From contig JASBNA010000133.1 in the NCBI GenBank assembly GCA_038087015.1, forward strand, positions 1-46,179: 46,179 bases of DNA, given 5' to 3'. This DNA is from Cerrena zonata. Taxonomy: Eukaryota > Basidiomycota > Agaricomycetes > Polyporales > Cerrenaceae. The notes under the pieces are model-generated. The model made no database searches, was not told where the DNA came from, and saw only the letters and a program-made list of their open reading frames with translations. Of the stretch, positions 10,268 to 21,611 are shown one piece after another (within the stretch, counting starts at the first letter, position 1; every line of letters starts with the position of its first letter). Both the position numbers and the translations under genes were made by a program.

Positions 10268-13200
10268 AGATTGTCATTTCTAACGGTAATTTGTCCGTCA
10301 ACTACCATCACAGTACACATTGCTTGTTTGAATTTCTCGATGGCAACATGGCTTCCTCGTCGATATTGCTTCTCGTCGTCCTCTGTCAACATCCGCCCAG
10401 TATCGAACGCAATCAGTGCACCAAACCGGTGACCTTCTTGGGGCGTTAGGAGCCAGACGTTGGCCGCGAGGTCGGCCTTCGTGAGATGGATAGTGACGAG
10501 GTCCTTGGCCTGGAAGACATTGACGAAATGTTTCTTTTTCGCCATGACGTCAACCAAGACCTCGTCAGGTTTGAGGTCCGGCAAGCCTGCAGGCTTCTGG
10601 GATATTGGGCAAGTCCATCCCGTTGTCCGACCTCCCTTCCCCCGACGAATACCAACCCGAAACGATATTCTTCCGTTAAGCTGATTGTAAGCCTCAGGCT
10701 CCAACAGCCATGATGCCCCATTCAAAACTGGAGGCTCAACATGCCAGGCAGTGGGAGCGGCGTCGAGAGCATCAGAGGCCCAGGGGGAATCGGTGCTGGT
10801 AGAGACAGGAGGGGGTGGTGTTGGTGGACGACCGGTTTGGGCTCTGGGGATGACGACGGGAAGCTGAGTAGGTTCAACATACGTTCTTGATGTGTTGATA
10901 CCCAGCTGTAAATAGATATCTGACCTAAAGCACTTTAGTAATAGCTAAACAAATATAGATCATTAAACTTACCGGGAGTTTGAGACGTCGAGGGCCAAGT
11001 TCCTCAAGTCGATGAAGTGACGTTGGTTTGTCGTCACTGTTTTTGCATCGATCGAGACCTGCGTGATGCCTTGGGTGATATTGACCGATGTAACAAGACC
11101 CTTGAGTCTTTTGAAATCGTGTGCTCCTTGCACAAGGACTCGCTTCCCGACCAGGAAATCACGACCTACTCGCTCGTTGAACGTCTTGCTAGGATCGAGG
11201 TAGGTGGCTTCTTCAGGGAATATTGTCATGACCTGGGAGAGGTCATTAGGTTTCCAGGTGGGTGGTTTTCCACTGTTGTATGGCATAGAGGGCACCCAGT
11301 ACCTGTTCCGCGAGATCCAGTCTGCAAGGTAACCATCGGGGACTACAGCTTTACAGACTTGGTAGCTGCTGTCCCAGTTGGTCCAGAGTATTGTCCCGGT
11401 GCATCCTTGGTGTTGGCCACGCTGAACAAGAATACGTTCACCACTGGTGAACGTTTGGAATCGTCGAGATATATCGTGGAGGGGTAGCGTGTTGTCCAAT
11501 GGGCGAGTTTGACGATGCTCGTCCTTGCGAGATCGTAGACAAAATGAGGATACAATAAACTATAGACGTACAAATTTGTCAGTAGGATAGAATGGAGAGA
11601 ACTGAGACGACTTACTATATTTGAAGTGTTGTTCTCATCGAGAACGTTAAAGCTATCCCCATCCCGGTACAAGACCAAGCCTCTCGCCCCTCGATGATGA
11701 CCAGACACCACTTCCACCAGAGATAATGGGAGGAAAATCTGCCGGAGATCTTTCCTTCGGAAGGTCGCGACCTGTTCGGATACAAATATCTTGATGGTGA
11801 CCTCGTCACCAGTGACGCTGCACACCTCGCCTTCCAACCCACCCAACTCTGTCCCCTTTCTGATGATAGTAACGTGGTCGCCGTTAGCCAGACGCAAAGC
11901 AGCGTGATCCTGCGCCAACTTCACCATGTCCTCTGGAGTGAGGAAACAGCAGTCCATAACGCCATCAACCTGGTCAGTGTTGAGACCAGGATGATGACGA
12001 AGGGAGTTGAGAAGGGTCGACCATGCATCCTTGGCTTCGAAGAAAAGCTGGAGCTCGAAAGGGTCGGGGTGATCGATGGGCTTCAGTTTTGAACGAGGAA
12101 TGCTGGAGATAAGAAGGGGACCCATGAACTCAATGACCTCCTGGGTCTTCAAGTGCATCGCGTGGGTGCCCTTGTCGATGGCAGATAGTCGAGGGACAGC
12201 GAGATTTGCCAGAAGAGGTTGGAGATCGGCGTAGGTGTAGAGACGTCGTTGCTTCCGACCAGCAGGGAAGTTGAGGGGAGGGAGGAGGGGTGGTACAGCG
12301 ACCAGTTCCATTCGCTCTAACCGATCGTGATCTTCATGGTCCAAAACATACCCGACAGACCCATCTTTGAGCCGGACCCATAATGTTTGCTCGAGGTTGA
12401 AGGTGAGCAACCGCTCTCGACTATCCATGGGAACCAAAGAGACTGAACTCTCAGGGTAATTGACGAGAGCCATGAAATTGACTGCCGTCGAGAACAAACC
12501 ACATTCCAAGTAGAGGGCAGTATACGAGTCAACAGGGGAGGCGAATACAGATGGGACTTCGTCAGAGAAAAAGAGACCATCAAGACGAGCTGTATCGAGT
12601 GGGACCGACAAGAGGTAGAACATCAGATTTGTTGCGTTCTGTCGCCCTCGATGACGCTGCAAGCAAAAGGACATCAGTTATTTAGTAACAAAGCATCGAT
12701 GCAGACTCACTTGTTGCAGGTTGACCTTGTAGAGGCCTTTGTCGTCAATGTTAGGAGCAGACATGGCTCTCAACAGGGTAGCTCCACCATCGTCGCGCAA
12801 AAAAGGATCCAGACATGCCCAGTTTTGATAGAATCGACAATGGTCGGACATATCTTCTAGCATAGAAAGATCCCGGTATTCGCGTTGCTCGGCGATTGCT
12901 TTGTTCTTGTAATTCAAGGCGATATCTTCAGCCTCATTTCGAAAGTTCGAACCATCTTCCTGGATGGGAAGAGGGTCGCGGATTGTCGTTAAGTCTTCGT
13001 ATGCTGAAACGCAACCAGTTAGAATATGAAAAACAGAAAAAAACCAATTATATACCGTTATCGATAAACTCGTCTTGACCTTGCTCTCCGTCCGAGTCGT
13101 CCTCATCATCATCAGCCACTGCCTCCAAATCCAGAAACGGATTGTTGTACCTTCGCCGTTTACGAGGTGGGCTTGAAGTTGAAGTGGATGCGACTGGGAC

Positions 13201-13317
13201 GTCGGGGTCTTGAAAGCTAGAATAGGTGCGGATAACCGCTTTGCCTGAATAGTTCAGCTTCAAACGACATTCAAACGAAACGAAAAAGCTACCTTTGTTG
13301 TTTGAGGAAGTAGACAT
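10243..13317 (-). CDS. Spt5-like transcription elongation factor (NGN-like plus KOW motifs)
   Basis: Likely a paralogue of Spt5, which with Spt4 clamps RNA polymerase II. Start ATG 13317 (MSTSSNNKG). Introns follow at about 13292-13246, 13053-13004 and 12714-12661, then in the 11,6xx and 10,9xx regions; all can be joined in phase, the last using an acceptor (ACATCAAG) inside the obvious AG. The N-terminus has the Spt5 hallmark of NPFLDLEAV followed by an Asp/Glu run (DDDEDDSDGE) and DEFID. An NGN-like part follows (LYKVNLQQ...VPSVFASP...ALYLECGLFSTAVNFMALV). At least four KOW-like segments are visible: VTIIRKGTELGGLEGEV, VEVVSGHHRGARGLVL, ILVQRGQHQGCTGTIL and VLVQGAHDFKRLKGLV. A proline-rich linker (RPPTPPPPVSTSTDSPW) leads to a C-terminal domain. 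There is no canonical heptad CTR, so this is probably not the essential Spt5 but a divergent copy. I found no premature stop. Confidence 0.75.
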
Positions 13318-13753
13318 TGTGCTTGGTTAAATGCGTCGAAAGGAACCTAAGAATGTGAGTGAAAGGAATAATGTGTTGATTAAATCGTCAGTATAAAGTT
13401 TGCGCAGTTTGAGTTTGTGCTTACCTTTAGATAACAAAGTTTGATGGAAGTGTACATCCCGCCGCTGGGCAGAAGACCTCCTGAGAGCCAGAATTCCTAA
13501 AAGAGGTATGTCGTTGAGCTACGAGCAATAACGGATGCAAAGTAACAAATTAAAACATACCGTATTGCCAGAATAAACATATTTTACAACTTCCACCGCT
13601 CATTACCCCATCCCGACCTTTCATGCAGCCATCCCGAGCCCAATCCTCCGCTTCAGAAAACCCGCGACTCAACGCTATCTAGAAAAGAAAAAAGTTCAAT
13701 ACCGGGACCAAGTCAAGACAAGGAACCAATCGGAGACGAGATAGAGACCTCAA
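13318..13753. other. promoter-side intergenic of the Spt5-like gene
   Basis: No gene seen. AG-rich tracts and possible 5' untranslated introns (GTAAGC at about 13425 on the minus strand) precede the start codon. The foldback element begins at 13754. Confidence 0.4.
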
Positions 13754-13812
13754 TGACGTAGCTGAAAGTAGGTTACACTAGAAACGAGCCGGAATCGACT
13801 CCAGCTACGTCA
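13754..13812 (-). repeat. 59-bp terminal module, left copy
   Basis: Begins TGACGTAGCTG and ends CAGCTACGTCA; it is the reverse complement of the right copy at 14987-15045 with very few differences. Confidence 0.9.
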
Positions 13813-14986
13813 TAACAACGAGCATCGCTTGAAAACCCAGCGAGCTCAAAGGACGGGAACCCCCGGAAAGTGGGGATCTCGGTGTGCGGATAGAGTCAGA
13901 AACGAGTTCACAGGGAGTCACATGCCGTCCAAGCAGACAACAATAACGGCCAAACATGCCGCAACATAGGCATTATGGCCTCTATGTTTGTTTTCGCTTA
14001 CAAATCTCATTCTCCCACAGGTATGTTTGTTTTTCTTATGTTTTTTTTTTGTTCTATGTCTAACTACTACCTATCTACGACGAAAATATAAAATACTTAC
14101 CCGAAAAGGCACACCCGAGACATCCCGAAGGACATCCGAGACAGCCCGCAGACAACGGAGGGCAACGAGGAGCAGAGGAGAGCAGGAGGGGGTGGTGGTG
14201 GGAGGAGGCAAGAGGGGAAGGCCGGCAATCAAAGAGGGGATAGAATGTATACAGGCAAGGTGGATGGTCTGTGCGTGAGAGAGCTGACAAAGGAACTATA
14301 CTCAAAATGGCCAGATAACGGTCTAGACCTCTCGGATTTCGCCGATAGATCACTGGTCTGGAACCTTCTGACGTGATCTGTCACCTTAAACTTAAAATGA
14401 AAAGATCGAGATATGATCAGTCGGTCTTTTCCGAGACGTTCCAGACCGGTGATCTATCGGCGAAATCCGAGAGGTCTAGACCGTTATCTGGCCATTTTGA
14501 GTATAGTTCCTTTGTCAGCTCTCTCACGCACAGACCATCCACCTTGCCTGTATACATTCTATCCCCTCTTTGATTGCCGGCCTTCCCCTCTTGCCTCCTC
14601 CCACCACCACCCCCTCCTGCTCTCCTCTGCTCCTCGTTGCCCTCCGTTGTCTGCGGGCTGTCTCGGATGTCCTTCGGGATGTCTCAGGTGTGCCTTTTCG
14701 GGTAAGTATTTTATATTTTCGTCGTAGATAGGTAGTAGTTAGACATAGAACAAAAAAAAAACATAAGAAAAACAAACATACCATGGGAGAATGAGATTTG
14801 TAAGCGAAAACAAACATAGAGGCCATAATGCCTATGTTGCGGCATGTTTGGCCGTTATTGTTGTCTGCTTGGACGGCATGTGACTCCCTGTGAACTCATT
14901 TCCGACTCTATCCGCATGCCGAGATCCCCATTTCCGGGGGTTCCCGTCCTTTGAGCTCGCTGGGTTTTCGAGCGAGCTCGTCGTTA

Positions 14987-15045
14987 TGACGTAGCTGGAG
15001 TCGATTCCGGCTCGTTTCTAGTATAACCTACTTTCAGCTACGTCA
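14987..15045 (+). repeat. 59-bp terminal module, right copy
   Basis: Same length and same 11-bp inverted ends as the left copy. It contains five CpG sites, none of which survive in the relic at 26613-26671. Confidence 0.9.
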
Positions 15046-15056
15046 TAGCTATGAGC

Positions 15057-15106
15057 AGTGATCGAGCTCGTTGTTCTAGTGATCGAGCTCGTTGTAGTGA
15101 TCAAAC
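15057..15106. repeat. short tandem repeat beside the foldback element
   Basis: AGTGATCGAGCTCGTTGT occurs twice in full (from 15057 and from 15078) and a third time in part (from 15096, AGTGATCAAAC). GAGCTC gives each unit a small palindrome. Confidence 0.85.
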
Positions 15107-17320
15107 TTATCATTCTATATCGATTGTTTTGATTCTTATTGATTTACTTCTTTGCTTTCAGACTTCAAGATCGAAAGCAACTTTACGAATATATCCAAAA
15201 AATGTAGGGCGTTGGTCCCGTTCAACATATTCGAACGTTGTTACCTTAGGCGTACCGATTGAGTTAAACACAAGTAGCATTCTTTGTGCACGGAGGAGAT
15301 GTAAGCTCAAACCTGGTGTGTAACTATATCGTTGGATTTAGATCGAGCAACTGATATGATAGTTCAAGTAGCGTTTCACCTTTCGCTCACTTTTTGGCTA
15401 CAGTATCTACAATCGACACCGCACCTTGGTTCACAAGCAAGTATTCATCCGTACTTTGCGTTTTCTTGCGAGTAAGATCTAGCAACGTAGAAAGTATCGT
15501 TAAAAGCTAATATGTCTTTTTCCGTATAGTTTAACTGTGAGACTATGTTCATGCTCAATTGAGGGTCAGAAGTAGGATTCGAATCAGGGATGAGGCCATT
15601 TGGATTATTGGCTTAACAGAAACTGGGCTTGGTATGTTCGATATCAGATAGTTAAAGGTGATAACCGCTGTTTCTGCTTGTAGAACTCCAGTAGCGCAAG
15701 ATTGTATCAAACCGTACCAATATTCTGCTACAACTTGCGGTAGACCCGCTCACAAAATTCACGCAAGAAAACATGAACAAAATCGCTAACAAGAAACTAG
15801 CCTTCTAATAGCACAACACCCGATACAAGAAACCGATGTTCGAGAAATTTACGAGCTTGGTTTCGAGGTAAACACGGTTTCTAGGAGTTTGCACATACGG
15901 GTAAGTACTCTATCGACAAAGAAGGACAAAGGCTGATCAGCTTAGTGCTAACCCCTGAACTGAAGATCGCTTGCCTTAAGTTCGGAATAGTATTTATTCT
16001 TTACTTGAAGAATATGAATGCTCCATACTTTAATCGTGGTTGTTAATAGCTTTAGCTTACAGTTTACCCCTTTATTGTAGTGCTAGCCTAAATTATACGT
16101 CATCAATCGAGAAGGGATAGAAGGGTTGTTGAAGACAAGCCGGTATGTTTGATTTGGATTAGCGTTTGGTATACTTAGATCGCGATTGCCAGGGTGTACT
16201 GGATGAAGAGAAGTGTCCTGGCATTGAATCGTCTCAAGAGGTCTAAGATTATCTCCTATTGACATATGTACGTTCAGCTTTATGTCTGGCGGAGTCTCGA
16301 CATTGACGAACAAGCGGTATAACCCCATGACCAAAAGCCAGATCAATTCAACCATACTCTGTCCACCAGCACATGCAAGAAGCACTCAAACAAGCGTAAG
16401 TTGTCCATCTATAGTCTATAGGCGTAGGCGTTATGCTCACTACTAAAACTGTTCAAACTCAACGGAGAACTCGATTACAAGTCATGCCTCTTGGAACTTC
16501 TCATCCGGCTCTATAAATGACCGTGTTATTGGCTCAGGTGCGGCCTCTGTCCATCCGCTCATGAATGACTTCTGATATAGATTGTCATTTTTATATGGTC
16601 GTTACGATCACCAGGTCATTATACAAATCACTACAGCTGCAAGCCTGCAAGTTCAAATGCCTTCTTGCGCTATTATGAGCTCAATAGTGCTTAAGGTATC
16701 GTGTTCTCAGAATTATTTTGCCTCGTTTGAACGAATGTCAGGAGCCGTGTCTAACTATGGATTTTATGCAGTTCCTTGGTCCAATGCGCTCATTGCAAGT
16801 ACTTCTAGCGGCGCCGACTCATTTACAGATAAAAGCTCACCCGCTCATAGTTAGTGGAACCATTCCTTGTACCGAACTCATGTAGACTGAACAACGTTCT
16901 GATAGAGTATTAGATTGGCTAGAAAAGAGAACTTTACCAAACTTATGTAGCATATTTGTATCCGCATACTGTTTAGACTAAAGCAATGAACTATGTATAG
17001 TATTAGTTAATACAGCTTGGCCCGCTGAATTCGCATCAATTTCGTGTCGAGACCTAAGCAGAGCAAACCCTAACCCAAACATATATACAAACATGAACAA
17101 ACAGCGAGAGACAGGAGGAACTTCGGTTTTCCAATCTCTCCTCCTTACCGCTATCTCGAACAAAGCACTGGTAGTTACCGGTACTTTGTTCTTTTTAGTT
17201 CAAGTCGTTGTGTCCCTATTGTTGAACTTGGTAAACTCTGACTTGATCTCTGGGTACACTTGGTCTCTAATAACGTCTTAAGCCTTAACCCTTGACTTTG
17301 TTGCAAACCCCTACCGAACT
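15107..17320. other. 2.2 kb without a recognisable gene
   Basis: No frame longer than about 100 codons and none with recognisable motifs on either strand. Base composition and CpG content are like the genic parts, unlike the CpG-poor block beyond 20.4 kb, so this could hold a badly eroded gene or a non-coding transcript. The frames at 16083-16385 (minus) and 16582-16854 (plus) are not bordered by consistent splice sites. A near-palindrome sits at 17161-17188. Confidence 0.35.
17161..17188. repeat. 28-bp near-palindrome related to 9665
   Basis: Arms CAAAGCACTGGTAG and TTACCGGTACTTTG pair with only a few mismatches and share the GGTAG/ACCGG core of the 9665 palindrome. Confidence 0.75.
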
Positions 17321-20300
17321 ATGGAAGGCGATTCAGATCTGACACCATGTACGATAAATTCAAATTTTATCTAACAACTTACAAATCTAATAATGACTTA
17401 CAAATGTAATACTAATGTAAATTAGTATCTGGGAATGAAACTGGTAGTCAGAAAGGAAGAACCCTACGTAGGTTGATGAGAGGATAAGATAATACAGAAA
17501 CTAATCAATAAACTAAGGTTCGCAAAATCCAGACAACCGCAAAGCCTACGTCGAAGTTGTTGAAGACGAGTACAATAATGGTGACAGCGGCGATGAACAC
17601 TGTAAGTTTAATATAACTTATCATGTAAACTTCAATAACAATAATGTATTTAGACCAGGAGCCTGAACCAAGTGAACCTGACTCAGATTTTGGAAAACCC
17701 ACTCGTGTAAAGATCACACATAAATCTTGAAGTCTATTTGATTTGATTTGATTTTGACAATTCAAATTAGAACGTAAATCGAGTAAACGAGAACGTGGGA
17801 AGGATCGGCAGGCCCAGAAATCAAAACCAAGAGCTACAAGAGCATGGACTCCAGATCCAGAGGACCAGCACACTGCTATGGACGACCCAGAGGTTATCAA
17901 AGGCTATCCGAGATGGGACGAAGACAATCAATTCGCTCATATTTTTCAAGACCTTGAAAAGATTGTGATTAACAACCGTCACCCTGCGCTTCCCACGCTG
18001 TACCGATGGAAGGGACATTCTGAGACTGACAAACATCCCATGCGTCACAAGTACAATATCCAGCAACCTGGAAACACCTATGTTTATATTTTTGATTCTT
18101 CTACCGATGGCTATAGGCTAGCAAAGAAACTTGAGTCTATTCACAAGGGTATCCCACAAGGTCCACTTTCCAAAATGAAAGAACTTGGTATGTTTCTCTC
18201 AATTTTACTCTGTTACTTGTCTCAATATTATATCTCAGGTTTGCAACAGATGAAACGTGGAGATTGGCTTTTTGCTAGGGACCTGTATGCAGGAGGGGAT
18301 GCCAAAGATGACTTGGTACAAGCCGTTGTTTCTCAAGAGTAAATATATTCAGCATATTTCTCAATTTTAATCTGATGTTCACTTATAATAGTGGGCATAT
18401 ACGTCGTACAACTCTGGATGAAGTAGAGAGAGCCAAGCAAAAGGCGCTAGGACCTCGTGAGAGCAGGATACGCAAAGTTGGCAGTCTGCCTGTAGAGCAG
18501 TACGAAGATGGGACCCCTATCCAGTCCGTCTGCTCCAGTGAACAGTGCTATCCCCTTGGGGTTACCTATGAAAAGCAAACAGTCTACTCTGCCCCAAATG
18601 CCAACTTCAAGATCAAGAATAGCAAGGAGGATGATGGAACCAGATTATGTATGGAAGTTTTAAAAGTATATGTTCATAATTATCTGGCATAAGAGTCTTG
18701 GTCTCTAATTGAATCTTAGACAACTACACAGGTCTACCTTGAAGGATGGGAAGAGGCTCCTGAACATATGTGGGACACTATTGCAGACATGACTGATATG
18801 CTTGCTATGCCACACATAGGCTCCCCAGAAAACAAGTGGTGCTCATCTGTTCAACTCAACATTGCCCAGCCTAGACGATATGACTCCAGTATGTATTTGT
18901 AGCTGCATAGTATATCTCAATACTCATTTCTGTCTAGCGGAGGGGTTGGTTGAACAGGGATTCTTTGGCGGTATCCACCGAGACCTTGGTGATCTTATTT
19001 GCAGTATGTCAGGCATGATCTCCCTTTCAGATCATCCACGTAATTATCAAGGTGGTCGCTTTCACTTGATCTCTCTGGGCATCTATGTGGTTCTAGATCA
19101 GATAGACATCTTCTATTTTGTTGGACACCATCTACATGGCGGTACACCTCCACTAGCACCAGAGGGTGAAGAAGAAATTAAAGACTGGGCTTATCGTTGT
19201 GTTGTTATCTTCTACCCCTTCTCAAAGATGATAAGTGGAAGTACCCAAGTCTTTATGGCTGGATCTGGAGTATGGGGAGAGCCTGTTATGCTTCTGCGGG
19301 AAGTTTTTAGTTATGAGTAAGTTATTTTACTTATACTATTATATTTCAAAGTTGCTAATACTGTACAGCCCTCTAAGACCATTTACCAGCCATGCCAACT
19401 TCTTTACAGATGGTGCCATGTTTACAAGTGAAAAGAATCACTTTACCACATCCATGCATATGTTAACTCTTTATATTTACCATCTTCTTCGCTAACTCTC
19501 ATACAAGGTCCACTTTGATTCTATCAAGTTTGCAGACTGTATTTTTGCCAAGATCAATGACTCTACATTTACCTCTGAACCTTGGGCACATGCACCAGCA
19601 AAGGTTATAAACACAGACTATACCCCAGAGCCATTGGTAGTATCACCAGACAGACATACCATCAATTACCCACCATCTTTTCAATTTCCTAGTCATCAAA
19701 ACATCATCAGCAAGTTTGTTAATACATTTTACATCCCTTATGCTAAGACTATGCCTTATATAGCTATGGATGATATTATTGAGCGTATGCCAGCAGTCTT
19801 AAAACCAACTGATCCTAAAGATAATCTGAATATCTTGCGACCTACTATGAACAGTATGTATTTCATTTCTATTGATGCATCTAACTAAATTTCATTCCAG
19901 ATGATTCAAGAACCCAAGAACCTGCTCAATGAGAGGGTCCACGTTCTCAAAAGAGTATGTCTCAGCTTTTATTTAATTTGGTGTAATAATTAGTCTAATC
20001 TTCTACAGAAACTGCACACAAGCCTCATGATATGATTCTAGCAAGCACTGCACACCATTTCAAAAGGATGGCAAGGAGAAATGATCAACAGAAAGCACAC
20101 ACCAGAGCTGGAATAAATGAGATAATTAGGGCTGCAAATGGTGAGAAATTATCATAAGCTTTTCTATATTTACACCTGCTTAATATTGACATAGCCAAAG
20201 TTATAGAATCTGACTTTGATAATGGAGACCTTGGAGATGATGAAGATGAAGAGAATGTGCCTCAAGAACAACAGCCAAGACTAAACAGGACAGAGTCTGA

Positions 20301-21611
20301 TGAGGATGAGGATGAGTCTGAAAATGGCCCTCAAGATCCTTTAAATCTGACAGATATTATTTTTGAATATGCTGTTTATTTGTTTCTGATCTAGTTGGAT
20401 ACAGATACAATATCTATAAATTCCAAAAAATGACCACGGGCACCTTCTGATATTATACAGCAAACTAACTCAGGTAAATCTTATATTCTATTCAACCTAG
20501 TTGCAATATCTGATTGTTGTTACAGGCAAAGCTCTAAGTCATTCTGGTTCTGAGTTTGAGTAGTTCAAGTCTGAGGTTCTGGTTCTAAGTAGGGCAGATG
20601 CGCCTAGGTCAGGTTAAGAAACTAACTATGATATATACAGGATATATATAGTTAGAGGAGGTCCCCCTTCCTAGCCAATTAGATAAATAGTGTGAGTCAT
20701 ATGAGAATAAAAAATGAGTCAAAGTACGATGAATGAATCATGTGGAAGGAGAAGAGTGAGTCAGCATATGACAAACAAGTCATGGGACTGATGAGTGAGT
20801 TATGATACAAGATAAGAAGTCATGGAGCATGTTAGAGGACAATAGAGTGAGAGTGTAATATGTGCTATGTCATGTGAGTGCTAAAGTGTCCATGAGGTGT
20901 AGATAGATAGTGAGTCTAGAAGAAAATGATATCATAGTACAGATAAGATAAAGAGAAATGAGATATGATAATGGAAAAGTAATGTTCATTGTAACAATTG
21001 TAAGACAGATAAACAAAGTAGACTTAAAAACGATGAGAACAAAGAAGATGATATAGATGAAGATAATTATAATATCTCCTCTTAGGATAAAATAAAATCT
21101 TATCTTGTCTCAGATGATTTTGACTTGGACAAGGAACTCCTGAATCTACATGAACAACCTGGCAAAAGCACTTTCAAGCTAAAGATCATACAATATGATG
21201 AATCTTCTGATGAGGATGAGTTTGAGAGGGAAAGTATCTTTGAGACTGTGCAATGTAAGTAAAGCTATACTTGTCAGGCAGGGCCTCTGTCTTATTTGAA
21301 TATTTAGACAAGAATCGTTTAACATTATCAACTATGATACTATCAAGGACCAAGAAACAACAGTACTTGAGGCTTTACATAATATTGGAAAGGTGGAGCA
21401 AAACTCAACATTGATCTTGAAGCTGCTTGAAGATCTAGATGAAGAAGCCGATAGACAAGTAGTCTCAGAGACTGTCAATGGGAAGGGATTTATCAAAGAT
21501 GTAAATGTTCAGTCCATTAGAACTGATCTTCCAAGCTCAAGCCAGCCTAGCCTTGATATTAACCACTTCTTTGGACTTTATTTGCAGAAAATATCATCAT
21601 CAGGTAGTTAG
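17321..21611 (+). pseudogene. candidate TET/JBP-like 2-oxoglutarate/Fe(II) dioxygenase gene, decayed
   Basis: A many-exon gene; most introns (GTAAGT/GTATGT...TAG) splice in phase from a possible ATG at 17321 to about 19440. A basic region (KRERGKDRQAQKSK) precedes a long conserved-looking domain. Its core has the double-stranded beta-helix signature expected of Fe(II)/2OG enzymes: HRD (18976-18984) as HxD, then YQGGRFHLISLGIYVVLDQ, DIFYFVGHHLHGG with the distal His at 19135-19137, and an Arg 20 residues later (YRCVVIFYP, 19195-19197) for 2OG binding. Known TET/JBP enzymes oxidise 5-methylcytosine or thymine; the order H-x-D...GG..L...H...R matches that family. Damage: the junction near 19455-19508 will not join in frame; TGA at 19930-19932 and TAG at 21083-21085 interrupt frames that continue; a solo LTR (20518-20996) splits the acidic C-terminal tail. 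Alternatively it is a different 2OG-Fe(II) branch. Confidence 0.5.
20518..20996 (+). mobile_element. solo LTR, 479 bp, with 5-bp target duplication ATTGT
   Basis: Ends are TGTTAC...GTAACA, an inverted TG...CA terminus typical of LTRs. ATTGT lies immediately before (20513-20517) and after (20997-21001): a perfect 5-bp target-site duplication. No retrotransposon coding sequence adjoins it, so it is a solo LTR left by recombination. It interrupts the 3' part of the TET/JBP-like locus. An inverted, more decayed copy lies at 31203-31605. Confidence 0.9.

Larger units (their letters stand above)
13754..15045. mobile_element. 1.29-kb foldback element (near-perfect inverted repeat)
   Basis: The left arm (13754-14364) and right arm (14438-15045) are reverse complements with only scattered differences, around a 73-bp unpaired centre. 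Each arm ends in the same 59-bp module (13754-13812 and 14987-15045), which itself starts TGACGTAGCTG and ends CAGCTACGTCA, so the termini are nested inverted repeats. The open frames seen on both arms are mirror images of each other and are not genes. I see no transposase and no clear target-site duplication: the flanks are CTCAA on the left and TAGCT on the right. The structure fits a non-autonomous foldback or long-TIR MITE-like DNA element. CpGs are mostly intact and the arms still match closely, so the insertion or its last gene conversion is recent. Confidence 0.85.

Noticed and set aside
14075..14826. Mirror-image open frames of about 100 codons on both strands
   Set aside because: They are the same sequence on the two arms of the inverted repeat, are low-complexity purine/pyrimidine, and lack splice or family support.
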